Source: Lutimonas halocynthiae (lineage in GTDB: Bacteria > Bacteroidota > Bacteroidia > Flavobacteriales > Flavobacteriaceae). From it: a DNA stretch of 64,000 bases. The stretch is taken from NCBI RefSeq assembly GCF_030409835.1, contig NZ_JAUFQO010000001.1:248001-312000 (forward strand), given 5' to 3'. Made by a program: the position numbers and the translations under genes. The notes under the pieces are model-generated. The model had not been told where the DNA came from. It ran no database searches and saw only the letters and a list, made by a program, of their open reading frames with translations. Positions 34,307-42,375 of this stretch are shown piece by piece. The first letter of the stretch is position 1; every line of letters begins with the position of its first letter.

Positions 34307-36022
34307 TTATTCATTATCGAACCAAAGCTGTTCTGTATTCTCCCATTCATCAAGATGTTTTATAAACTCTCTTGGGTCAAAAGGCAGATCTTTTGGATCA
34401 ATTCTGGGCTCTGAAGCTGCTTTTACTTTTGGAGATGGATTTTCTAATCCTTTAAAAGGGAAATCACGGGTCTGTGGTCTGTCTGGATATTTCTCTTTCC
34501 ACAATTCGTGGCGAATTTTCATTTCCATAAACATACCCTTAGTAGTGAAACCTGGTAGCATTTTACCATTTACTTCTCTTGGATCGTTATATAAATCATA
34601 GAAAGCTGCACCACTTAATCCTGGTAGTTCGCCCATCCAATGACGCTTAAACCTGCCTTTTACAGTGGCAGCATGAAAAGGGCCAGTGTAGATAAATACA
34701 TAATCTCTTCTTCCATATCCATCACCATTCAGCAATAAGGATGTTTGATCCAATCCGTCGATAATTCTATCTGTAGGGATATATTGTTTGGCCCCACCCA
34801 AATTAGCAAAGGTTGTAAACAGGTCAGTTACATGAATCATATCACCCACAATTTGACCTTCATCAATCACACCTTTCCACTTCGCAATAGCCGGTACACG
34901 CACGGCACCTTCGGTAAAGTCACCCTTCCCTCCTCTGTATAAATGCTCAATAAAACCTGGAGGGCCATTATGTGTCATAGGGCCATTGTCGGCCATTAGG
35001 ATAACCAATGTGTTTTCTTCAAGACCAAGTCTTTTCAATTCGTCCATGATTTGTCCGACGTATCCATCAACTTTTACGTAGCCTTCCTGAACAGGTGCTC
35101 CACTGGTTGTGTTGTTTGGAGTTCCGGGCTGATTGCCGAGGAATGATTGCATAAGCGGCCAGTAAGCAATATAAAACGGCTTCTTTTCTTCTTTGTTTTT
35201 TGCCATAAAAGCTTTGGCCCTTTTCACACATTCAGGATCGAGTTTGTAATAATCATCGTCGGTTTCTGTGTTTCCCCATTCTTTGGCTTTCCCACCTTTT
35301 TTGGCTTCTAAGGCCCAAACAAATCCATCAGGAATCCATCCCTCATCCAAAGTGTATTTGTCTTCAGGGTACATATCCGGATACATACTGGTAGGATATA
35401 AGGCCGCTTGTTGTCCGCGCCTAACGTATAAACTGGGTACCTGGTTGTACGGTGTCCATAATGCTTCGTCAAAACCTTGTGTATGCATATAACTTGACTC
35501 TACATCACCCAGGTGTGCTTTTCCATAAAAAGCTGTTGCATATCCGGCTTCGGAAAGTACTTCTGCCATAAATACTTCTTCATCGGCGATTCCGCCGTAT
35601 TCATAAGGAAATGCTACGGTTGTCATTCCGCTTCTTACCGCATGTCGCCCTGTAATGGCAGCAGCCCTTGTTGGGGTACAAGAAGGTTCCGTATACATAC
35701 GGGTAAAAAGAATCCCTTCTTCTGCAACCTTATTCATTACAGGAGTTTCAAATCCTCTGTTTTTTTGAAGTGCAGGGATGCCAATTTCACCAACAGGCAT
35801 GTCGTCCCACATGATGTGAATGATATTAGGAGGAGTGCCATATTCCTTTCTCAGTTCTTTGAGTTTCTTTTGAAGTGCTTCATCTTCAGCAGCCCATATT
35901 TCGCCATGCTGCGCTTCAAGAATGTAATACTCAGCATCATGGATGATCTCCTTTTGGCCAAAAGCCATAATGGAGATTCCCATGAATAAAGCTAATACAT
36001 AACAATTCATGCTTGATTTCAT
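34307..36022 (-). CDS. Type I sulfatase (formylglycine-dependent), module 2
   Basis: The 571-residue protein has a Sec signal (about residues 1-22, FGQ) and a sulfatase fold: Cys115 in SCTPTR (formylglycine), Asp73-Asp74 in WDDMPVGE for Ca2+, GKAHLGD (Lys168, His170) and ADNGP. Its N-terminal block IIHDAEYYILEAQHGEIWAAED matches that of the paralogue at 24703, so the two share a recent ancestor apart from generic sulfatases. The gene is divergent from an AraC gene as in module 1. No substrate can be assigned. Its start at 36022 lies 79 bp from the proposed AraC start. Confidence 0.9.
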   Translation of the reverse strand: MKSSMNCYVLALFMGISIMAFGQKEIIHDAEYYILEAQHGEIWAAEDEALQKKLKELRKEYGTPPNIIHIMWDDMPVGEIGIPALQKNRGFETPVMNKVAEEGILFTRMYTEPSCTPTRAAAITGRHAVRSGMTTVAFPYEYGGIADEEVFMAEVLSEAGYATAFYGKAHLGDVESSYMHTQGFDEALWTPYNQVPSLYVRRGQQAALYPTSMYPDMYPEDKYTLDEGWIPDGFVWALEAKKGGKAKEWGNTETDDDYYKLDPECVKRAKAFMAKNKEEKKPFYIAYWPLMQSFLGNQPGTPNNTTSGAPVQEGYVKVDGYVGQIMDELKRLGLEENTLVILMADNGPMTHNGPPGFIEHLYRGGKGDFTEGAVRVPAIAKWKGVIDEGQIVGDMIHVTDLFTTFANLGGAKQYIPTDRIIDGLDQTSLLLNGDGYGRRDYVFIYTGPFHAATVKGRFKRHWMGELPGLSGAAFYDLYNDPREVNGKMLPGFTTKGMFMEMKIRHELWKEKYPDRPQTRDFPFKGLENPSPKVKAASEPRIDPKDLPFDPREFIKHLDEWENTEQLWFDNE

Positions 36023-36054
36023 TTTCTTATTATTTTTCGTTATTTTTAATTTTA

Positions 36055-36090
36055 CAAATATAACTTGTTTATTAATTGAGTTTTATCAAA
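36055..36090 (-). promoter_or_regulatory. Promoter of sulfatase 2
   Basis: Minus strand: TTTG (36090-36087), 24 nt, TATATTTG (36062-36055). Expected start about 36048, 26 nt before the ATG; layout close to that of sulfatase 1. Confidence 0.55.
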
Positions 36091-36101
36091 AATCCGCAGA
36101 A

Positions 36102-37055
36102 TTGCATTTTTACGCTTCTTCATTTCTAGATATCGATTTGCTGAAAGATTCTGTTATCAAATGGAATTTAGAAGTGTTTCCTCTCGAGGTTACATCAATA
36201 TGTTATGACATTAAACAGGCCATAAGTCCGAAGTTTTTAATTGGAGAAGGCAATTTTTCCTGCAAAACCGAGCAACGTGGCGCCACTCCAAAAGGATTTA
36301 GAACCTTTGTAATTCCAGCTAAAGACAGTGTTGAATATTGTTGGCGTGGGAGGAAATTACGTGGCAATAATTTATCCCTATTTCCAGAAAATGGTGAATT
36401 GCATAGCATATCAAATCACACGTTTCATGTGTATACTGTCTCTTTTCATCAATCTTTAATCAATGCGGAATGCAACATTTTAGGAAGTAAAAGACTGGAC
36501 CAATCTATTAAAGGAGAAAAAGTTTGGGAAATTGAGAAGCATACAATGGGTTTGATACGTGAATTGGCTCGGAACATTATTTTACAATCTTCTTTAAATA
36601 AATATCCCTATTATTTGCAGCAAATGCTTCTTAGAGAAATACTTCTTATCATAAGAGATAGCGAAGAGAGACGACCTTTACCCCTGCAACTAAAAAAGCA
36701 TAAAATTCTTAAAAAGGCAACAGATTGGATGAGGGAAAGAACAATTCAACCCGTTCCACTGTCTCAATTATATCAGGAGTTATCGGTAAGCGAGCGAGCT
36801 GCACAAATCGCATTTAAAAATCAGTTTGGGCTATCATTGAAAACGTATTACAAAAATTACCGATTAATGAGGATTCACCAAGCCTTAAAAAAGGAGAATG
36901 GTGAAAATTTTATTTCTGATGTGGCTTCAAGTTTTGGATATTGGCACATGGGCCAGTTTTCTAAAGACTACAAAAATCTCATTGGAGAATTGCCATCAAC
37001 AACCTTAAATAAAGGAAATACTAATGCGTGGCTGAAACAACAAAACGGAAGCTAA
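36102..37055 (+). CDS. AraC-family regulator of the adjacent sulfatase (module 2), 3' tail from xylT antisense
   Basis: The C-terminal AraC double HTH (LYQELSVSERAAQIAFKNQFGLSLKTYYKNYRLMRIHQAL, then SFGYWHMGQFSKDYKNLIGELPSTTL) is close to the paralogue at 23694. The only upstream ATG, 36009, overlaps the divergent sulfatase by 14 bp and adds a hydrophobic stretch unlike the paralogue's N-terminus. I therefore prefer TTG 36102 (product begins with HFYASSFLDID), which also leaves the same spacer as in module 1. The last residues (about NTNAWLKQQNGS) lie past the paralogue's end and are read from the antisense of the xylT remnant, so the C-terminus is new. The start is uncertain. Confidence 0.75.
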   Translation: MHFYASSFLDIDLLKDSVIKWNLEVFPLEVTSICYDIKQAISPKFLIGEGNFSCKTEQRGATPKGFRTFVIPAKDSVEYCWRGRKLRGNNLSLFPENGELHSISNHTFHVYTVSFHQSLINAECNILGSKRLDQSIKGEKVWEIEKHTMGLIRELARNIILQSSLNKYPYYLQQMLLREILLIIRDSEERRPLPLQLKKHKILKKATDWMRERTIQPVPLSQLYQELSVSERAAQIAFKNQFGLSLKTYYKNYRLMRIHQALKKENGENFISDVASSFGYWHMGQFSKDYKNLIGELPSTTLNKGNTNAWLKQQNGS

Positions 37056-37325
37056 AATCAAACCTTTTTTCCGGCCCAGTTTCCTACTGATAAGGCCACC
37101 AGAAATACCTCCAATAATACATCCTATTAAAGCACTTGAAACAACTAGGCCTAATCGCGCATTTGCGGCGCTTTCGCCTAAGCCAAAAGGCAATACAAAG
37201 AAACTTTCTAAAGAACTTACGGTTCCCGAAATAACAGCAGTGTCATAACCAAATAATAAACCTCATAAGATTACCACTAAAGATAATTTAATTAAATATG
37301 TGGAACTCGTTGAATTTTTGATTAT
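37035..37325 (-). pseudogene. xylT remnant: truncated sugar/H+ symporter (XylE-like)
   Basis: Immediately after xylA, the minus strand encodes GLLFGYDTAVISGT, GLVVSSALIGCIIGGISGG and RKLGRKKGLILASVLLF, the first two to three helices of an MFS sugar porter (XylE type). Three lesions are visible: an ATA (37325-37323) where the start codon should be, an in-frame TGA at 37265-37263 just before the GLLFGYD motif, and loss of everything after about residue 95. The remnant runs into the AraC gene ending at 37055. It would have been the xylose transporter of the xylRBA operon. Confidence 0.85.
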
Positions 37326-37332
37326 CTATTAA

Positions 37333-38658
37333 TTAGATGTATTGATTGATAATGTTTTCGAATAATTCTTGCTTGCCGCTTTTTAATGATAACTCTCCAT
37401 TTTCCTGTGCAATTTTATACAAGTCTTGCATTGATAGTTTACCATTTTCAAAAGCTTTCCCATTACCAGCATCAAAAGAAGCATAGCGTTCTTTTCTCAA
37501 GTTATCATAGGGAGAAGAAGTGATTATTTTATCTGCAATTAACAAGGCTCTGGCAAAAGTGTCTGCGCCACCAATATGGGCAAAGAAAATATCCTCTAAA
37601 TCAGTTGAATTTCTTCTGATTTTTGCATCAAAATTCACACCACCGCCTTGCAAACCACCAGCTTTAAGAAATACCAACATGGCCTCAGTAGTTTCCTGAA
37701 TATTATTTGGGAACTGATCTGTATCCCAACCATTTTGGTAATCACCCCTGTTCGCATCCAAGCTCCCTAACATTCCTGCTTTTGCAGCGGTTTCAATTTC
37801 GTGCTGAAAAGTGTGTTGCGCTAAAGTAGCATGGTTCACTTCAATATTCATTTTAAAATCTTTATCCAAACCTTGCTCTCTTAAGAACCCGATAGCCGTG
37901 GCCGAATCAAAATCATATTGGTGCTTCATTGGCTCCATTGGTTTCGGTTCAATAAAGAAATTTCCTTTAAATCCTTGAGCACGGGCATAGTCACGAGCCA
38001 TTCTTAAAAATTGCCCCAAATGATCTAGTTCACGACCCATATCAGTATTCAACAGTGACATATAACCTTCTCTACCTCCCCAGAATACGTAGTTTTCACC
38101 ACCTAGTTTGATGGTTGCATCTAAAGCCAGTTTAATCTGACCACCTGCTCTGGCAAGTACATCGAAATCAGGATTCGTTGCTGCCCCATTCATATAGCGT
38201 GGGTTGGAAAAACAATTGGCAGTTCCCCACAATAATTTAATACCCGATGCCGCCTGCTTATCCTTTATATAATCTGTAATTGCTGTCAATCTATTCTCAG
38301 ATTCGGCAAAGGTTGCGCCTTCCTGAATTAAATCGTAATCATGGAAACAGAAATAATTAAAACCCATTTTACTAATAAACTCGAAAGCTGCGTCTGCCTT
38401 ATCTTTAGCTGCCTGAATTACATCACTTGATTGATCCCAGGCAAAATTCTGCGTTCCTGGGCCAAATGGATCGCCGCCTTGCCCACAGAATGTGTGCCAA
38501 TAAGCGATTGCAAACTTAAAGTGTTCGCGCATAGTTTTCCCGGCAACCACTTGCTCAGGGTTATAGTATTTATAAGCAAGAGGGTTGTCAGATTCCTTAC
38601 CTTCAAAATTAATTTCTCCTATACCTTTAAAGTATTCTTTGTTTCCTAAACTTGCCAT
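37333..38658 (-). CDS. xylA: Xylose isomerase
   Basis: The 441-residue protein is full-length XylA of the group II type. Motifs present include [25 protein letters not shown] with the catalytic His/Asp, [26 protein letters not shown] for metal binding, and [12 protein letters not shown]. It converts xylose to xylulose in the cytoplasm. It sits 19 bp after xylB and continues into the xylT remnant. The product looks intact, so the pathway might still work if xylose enters by another transporter. Confidence 0.97.
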   Translation of the reverse strand: MASLGNKEYFKGIGEINFEGKESDNPLAYKYYNPEQVVAGKTMREHFKFAIAYWHTFCGQGGDPFGPGTQNFAWDQSSDVIQAAKDKADAAFEFISKMGFNYFCFHDYDLIQEGATFAESENRLTAITDYIKDKQAASGIKLLWGTANCFSNPRYMNGAATNPDFDVLARAGGQIKLALDATIKLGGENYVFWGGREGYMSLLNTDMGRELDHLGQFLRMARDYARAQGFKGNFFIEPKPMEPMKHQYDFDSATAIGFLREQGLDKDFKMNIEVNHATLAQHTFQHEIETAAKAGMLGSLDANRGDYQNGWDTDQFPNNIQETTEAMLVFLKAGGLQGGGVNFDAKIRRNSTDLEDIFFAHIGGADTFARALLIADKIITSSPYDNLRKERYASFDAGNGKAFENGKLSMQDLYKIAQENGELSLKSGKQELFENIINQYI

Positions 38659-38677
38659 TTGTTCTGTTTTTTAGATG

Positions 38678-40165
38678 TTATTTATGATATTGATTTTCTA
38701 AATCCTGCTTCCAAATTTCATAGAATTCAGTATAATTTTTTTTATCTTTTAAGGGATGATAAGTCATCACATGCTCATTGTCTGAAAAAGCCTCGTTCAA
38801 GGTTTTAAAGGCGCATGAACTTACCCCTGCCGCTCGAGCTGCTCCCACAGCACCTGTCGTGTCAATAATATTTATGTCAGCCCCTACTAAGGTTGCAATC
38901 GTATTTGAAAATATTTCAGACCTGAATAAGTTATCATTTCCAGCTCTGATCACAGAAAGATCAACACCATCATTTTTCAAAATATCTATCCCATAAACAA
39001 AGGAAAAAGCAATCCCCTCCAAAGCAGCTCTGAACAAGTGTTCTTTTTTATGCAAATTAAAATTCAGATTTGAAATACGCGCTCCTTTGTTTTGGTTATT
39101 CAACATACGCTCTGCACCATTACCAAATGGTAAAATTCGCAAGCCGTCAGAGCCAAAAGGAACCGATGCTGCCAACTTATTCATATCATTATAAGAATCA
39201 TTCGTATTGGCCATATTTTGCTTCATCCAACTGTACTGAATTCCAGCGCCATTTATATTCAAAAGTTTACCAATTCTCGGTGCTTCTTTTGTGTAATTAA
39301 CATGAGCGAAACTGTTGATTCTTAAACTTTCCTGAGTTTTTGTACTATCAGTAATAGCATAAACAACCCCTGAGGTGCCGCCAGTAGCTGCGATTTCACC
39401 GGGTTCAAAAGCATTTAAAGACAAAGCATTATTGGGTTGGTCTCCAGCTCTGTAAAGAACAGGAATGCCTTCAGGCAACCCGATTTCGTCAGCAGCCTTT
39501 TTTGTCACTTTTCCTTGATCTGAAAATGTTGGAACGATTGTAGGAATTACATCAGTACTGATCCCCATATAATCAAAAAGCCAATCTGCTGGCCGGTTTT
39601 CTTTGAAATCCCACATGATCCCTTCTGACAAACCAGAAATAGTTGTTGTAGTTTCACCAGTTAATCTCATGGCGATATAATCTCCAGGCAATAACAACTT
39701 ATCTACCTTATCATAAATTTCGGGTTCATTTTCTTTGACCCATTTTAGCTTTGACAAAGTAAAGTTACCTGGTGAGTTTAATAAATTCGAAACACATCTA
39801 TCCTCTCCAACTCCTCGAAATGCTTCATTTCCTATTTCGACAGCCCTACTGTCACACCATATTATCGATGGTCGTAAAACTTGCTGATCGCGATCAACAA
39901 TCACCATACCATGCATTTGATAGGAAATACCTATTCCTTTAATATTTTGTGACGACACACCAGTTTGAGCCAGTAATTTTTGCGTGACTTGGCAACAATT
40001 TTTCCACCACAAATTAGGGTCTTGTTCGGCCCATCCTGTCTGTTCAGCAAAAATTGCCATTTCCTCTTCAGGATAGTTGGTTACGCCTATGGTTTTCCCT
40101 GTGCCGGACTCTATCAAAGCTGCTTTGACTGATGAACTTCCTAAATCAAATCCTATGTAATACAT
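38678..40165 (-). CDS. xylB: Xylulokinase
   Basis: The 495-residue protein is a FGGY-family kinase. It shows the N-terminal DLGSSSVKAALI phosphate loop, GISYQMHGMVIVDRD, and the C-terminal AGNDNLFRSEIFSNTIATLVG and AVGAARAAG segments typical of XylB. It phosphorylates xylulose to xylulose-5-phosphate. It follows the regulator by three bases and precedes xylA by 19, so xylR-xylB-xylA form one operon. Confidence 0.95.
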   Translation of the reverse strand: MYYIGFDLGSSSVKAALIESGTGKTIGVTNYPEEEMAIFAEQTGWAEQDPNLWWKNCCQVTQKLLAQTGVSSQNIKGIGISYQMHGMVIVDRDQQVLRPSIIWCDSRAVEIGNEAFRGVGEDRCVSNLLNSPGNFTLSKLKWVKENEPEIYDKVDKLLLPGDYIAMRLTGETTTTISGLSEGIMWDFKENRPADWLFDYMGISTDVIPTIVPTFSDQGKVTKKAADEIGLPEGIPVLYRAGDQPNNALSLNAFEPGEIAATGGTSGVVYAITDSTKTQESLRINSFAHVNYTKEAPRIGKLLNINGAGIQYSWMKQNMANTNDSYNDMNKLAASVPFGSDGLRILPFGNGAERMLNNQNKGARISNLNFNLHKKEHLFRAALEGIAFSFVYGIDILKNDGVDLSVIRAGNDNLFRSEIFSNTIATLVGADINIIDTTGAVGAARAAGVSSCAFKTLNEAFSDNEHVMTYHPLKDKKNYTEFYEIWKQDLENQYHK

Positions 40166-40168
40166 AAT

Positions 40169-41179
40169 TTATAATGATTCTCTTACTATTAGTTTTGTTT
40201 CTATATATTCTTGAATAGATTGGTCATTCATAATAAACTCGGCTGCCTTTGTTCCTAAGGCTTTAAAATCTGTCGAAACAACTGAAATTCCTTTGTATAT
40301 AAATTCTTTCATTGGGGTTTCGTTATATGACAAAAATCCTACATCAACTCCTGGCTCAATATTTTTCATCTTACATTGTTCCAGAAATATGCCTAATACC
40401 CGATCACTTACACTGATGTAAGCAATATCTTTTTGAATATCATACTTATTTGGATCAGTAAGCACTTTGAAATCAAATCCAAAATCAGCGCAAAACTTTT
40501 CAAAAAACAATATAGTTTCTTTTGGGTGCTCGGTATAATTAGGGAAGAGAAGGTGTATTTCTTTGTACTTCCTAAACAGATGAGTCACTTCTTCTAAAGA
40601 AGTGTAAAATGCCTTACCAAAGTCCTGAAAGACATAATTACTTTCTTTATCAGCATAGACATTCCAATCAATCAACAGTAGTTTATCCTTGTTAATTTTG
40701 GAAACAACTGAAGGAACTTCCTTATGGTCAAAATTCATGACCACATATTTATAATACTTCCCTAAACTATTGTTCAGAATAGTTTTAAAATTATCAATGT
40801 TATAGTGATGAAACTGAACATCTGTAATGTAATGAGTAGGAAGGTTATTTATAAATGAATGGTACAAAACCTCCTTGTATGCTTTAAAAGTATCCAATAC
40901 CAAAAGTATTTTTCTAGTATCACTCGATACATAATAGCCCTTGTTTGGCACGGATTCAATCACATTATTTTCTTTCAACAAAGAATAGGCCTTAAAAACC
41001 GTATCCCTTGACAAACTATGTGTTTTACAAATACTGTTTACTGAAGGAAGCAAATCCCCATTTGAAATAACACTATTTGAAATAGCATTATTAATGGAAT
41101 TCACTATCTGCTGATATTTAGGAATATCGCTATCATGTTGTATACTTAAAAAGCTTGTATTTGTTATATTTTTAGTCAT
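40169..41179 (-). CDS. GntR-family regulator with LacI-like sensing domain (probable XylR)
   Basis: The 336-residue protein has an N-terminal GntR winged-helix domain (PKYQQIVNSINNAISNSVISNGDLLPSVNSICKTHSLSRDTVFKAYSLLKENNVIES) and a C-terminal sugar-binding domain of the periplasmic-binding type (about residues 85-336). It is the first gene of the xylose operon and its likely repressor, with xylose as inducer. The promoter at 41238-41267 and the small repeat GTATGCAATAC (41194-41204) in its leader fit autoregulation. In Bacteroidota XylR is often of this GntR-LacI hybrid type. Confidence 0.85.
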   Translation of the reverse strand: MTKNITNTSFLSIQHDSDIPKYQQIVNSINNAISNSVISNGDLLPSVNSICKTHSLSRDTVFKAYSLLKENNVIESVPNKGYYVSSDTRKILLVLDTFKAYKEVLYHSFINNLPTHYITDVQFHHYNIDNFKTILNNSLGKYYKYVVMNFDHKEVPSVVSKINKDKLLLIDWNVYADKESNYVFQDFGKAFYTSLEEVTHLFRKYKEIHLLFPNYTEHPKETILFFEKFCADFGFDFKVLTDPNKYDIQKDIAYISVSDRVLGIFLEQCKMKNIEPGVDVGFLSYNETPMKEFIYKGISVVSTDFKALGTKAAEFIMNDQSIQEYIETKLIVRESL

Positions 41180-41193
41180 GCTGTTCTGGTCTG

Positions 41194-41204
41194 GTATGCA
41201 ATAC
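41194..41204. promoter_or_regulatory. Possible operator in the xyl leader
   Basis: GTATGCAATAC has GTAT/ATAC arms and lies about 27-37 nt downstream of the predicted start, a repressing position. Short arms make this weak. Confidence 0.3.
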
Positions 41205-41237
41205 TAAAAATTATTTTAAAATCATGCAAAATTTTAA

Positions 41238-41267
41238 CAAATATATTTTTGTCGTTAACAGTTCAAA
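41238..41267 (-). promoter_or_regulatory. Promoter of the xylose operon
   Basis: Minus strand: TTTG (41267-41264), 18 nt, TATATTTG (41245-41238), predicting a start near 41231 and a leader of about 50 nt. Confidence 0.6.
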
Positions 41268-41463
41268 CTACAATTTAAGTTCTATTTTTTTATTAAAACT
41301 TGCCAGCGAACCTGCTAATCATCAGTTCTTTTCCAATTGGAAAGAGCCTCTAAATAATAATAATCAGCATAGTTTAAAGGTTTATCATTTTCTTCCCCAG
41401 TATGGATGTTACCAACAGAATTCCTTTTCACCCAAAACCATCAATAGTTTGTTTTTATATCGA

Positions 41464-41488
41464 AATTAGATCATGAAATAATCTAATT
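41464..41488. repeat. Hairpin AATTAGAT/ATCTAATT in the 41180-41709 gap
   Basis: Eight-bp perfect arms around a 9-nt loop, with no T run. Function not clear. The rest of this 530-bp gap holds the xyl promoter (right end of the minus operon) and the repeat element at 41561-41608; I see no gene in it. Confidence 0.4.
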
Positions 41489-41560
41489 AACTTTAAAAAG
41501 GCTGTGAAAACAAAAAGACCAAGTAAAACGGAGTCATAGGATTTATCCACCATGGGTGGG

Positions 41561-41608
41561 CGGGTTTGCAAAAGCGTTTCTCATCTGGATCTCGCCAGTA
41601 ACCCACTT
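41561..41608 (+). repeat. Third copy of the CTGGATC/CGCCAGTAA element
   Basis: CAAAAGCGTTTCTCATC, TGGATCTCGCCAGTAACCC matches the element behind tRNA-Val over about 33 of 38 positions, including CTCATCTGGATC and CGCCAGTAA. There is no tRNA next to it. Pairing in the core (GGAT with ACCC) is broken. Confidence 0.6.
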
Positions 41609-41709
41609 TCTTTTTATAGCGTACAATAAAACAGCGCTTTAATCGGTTTTATACCTTGTATACATGTAAAAATTTAAACGCATTAGATTTGATAAAAAAA
41701 TTACTTAAA

Positions 41710-42048
41710 ATGAAAAAAATATTTCTTATTGTCTTGCTATTTGCAGGATTTACTGCTCAAGCTCAGATTGTAGATGGAATTCCATTGTCTGAAATCAAAA
41801 TTGAATTTGTACAAATTTGGATCACCCAATCCAAATCCGGGTCAAAGGTCTATGTAGATTATGGTCAGGAACGCAAGCGTCTTTATGGCGATCATAACCT
41901 GACTGATGAAGACGAAAAAGATATTGAAACACTTAGCCACGTGCCACTCATTAACCAAATGATTGGTTTAGGATATGAAGTTATGGACATTACTTCCTTG
42001 AGAGATGACAATGTAAGCACACTACTCTATTCGTTTCGGAAAAAATAA
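41710..42048 (+). CDS. Small secreted protein, unknown function
   Basis: From ATG 41710 the product is 112 residues with a Sec signal (MKKIFLIVLLFAGFTAQAQ) and a compact domain of about 90 residues, with motifs VDGIPLSEIKIEFVQIWI, SKVYVDYGQERK and LGYEVMDI. I do not recognise the family, although the size and EFVQIW/DYGQ pattern suggest a soluble periplasmic or outer-membrane associated protein. The upstream ATG at 41656 would place extra residues before a normal signal. It has a bidirectional terminator behind it. Confidence 0.75.
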   Translation: MKKIFLIVLLFAGFTAQAQIVDGIPLSEIKIEFVQIWITQSKSGSKVYVDYGQERKRLYGDHNLTDEDEKDIETLSHVPLINQMIGLGYEVMDITSLRDDNVSTLLYSFRKK

Positions 42049-42104
42049 TTGATTTTATTGATTACGTGGCAAACTCCTGATAATCATTTTATTATATAAT
42101 AAAA

Positions 42105-42134
42105 AACCCGAGTGAATTATCACTCGGGTTTTCT
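42105..42134. terminator. Bidirectional terminator between the 41710 gene and the 42177 sORF
   Basis: AACCCGAGTGA, loop ATTA-type, TCACTCGGGTT with T runs on both strands. Confidence 0.85.
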
Positions 42135-42176
42135 GATTTAAATCTATTCTGTTTTTATTCTAATTGAAACTTACCA

Positions 42177-42281
42177 TCACTCATACATCGTTGGCACATC
42201 ATTAATTAGTAAGAATGGAAGTGCTATGACTAGTAAAACTCCTAGGAACATAGCGGCTATTAACTCAAAAAAATTTCTCAT
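42177..42281 (-). CDS. Candidate 34-residue single-helix membrane peptide
   Basis: The minus strand from ATG 42281 encodes MRNFFELIAAMFLGVLLV, then IALPFLLINDVPTMYE, ending in TGA. It has one strong membrane helix with a short charged N-terminus and acidic end. A TACCTTTG -7 box (42314-42307) lies 26 nt before the ATG, and a terminator follows. No family is recognised. Small hydrophobic ORFs can arise by chance; the promoter and terminator make it plausible. Confidence 0.5.
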   Translation of the reverse strand: MRNFFELIAAMFLGVLLVIALPFLLINDVPTMYE

Positions 42282-42306
42282 GGTTATTGTTATTGTTAGA
42301 AGACTT

Positions 42307-42314
42307 CAAAGGTA
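42307..42314 (-). promoter_or_regulatory. -7 promoter box for the 34-residue sORF
   Basis: Minus strand TACCTTTG (42314-42307); the -33 element is not convincing. Confidence 0.35.
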
Positions 42315-42375
42315 CAACTTATTTGGATACCTTAACATGATGAATATCATTATCTTAGGTAATCAAAAATTAAAT

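Noticed and set aside
33066-37055. Genomic island between tRNA-Val and the xylT remnant, with attachment sites
   Set aside because: No integrase and no repeat of the tRNA 3' end was found near the right junction, so tRNA-site integration is not supported.
37005-37193. 62-codon minus-strand ORF as a separate gene
   Set aside because: It is an in-frame piece of the xylT remnant joined to antisense AraC codons, not a gene of its own.
41224-41469. 81-codon plus-strand ORF upstream of the xyl operon
   Set aside because: It overlaps the xylose operon promoter, has low-complexity Asn/Ser content, and no family is visible.
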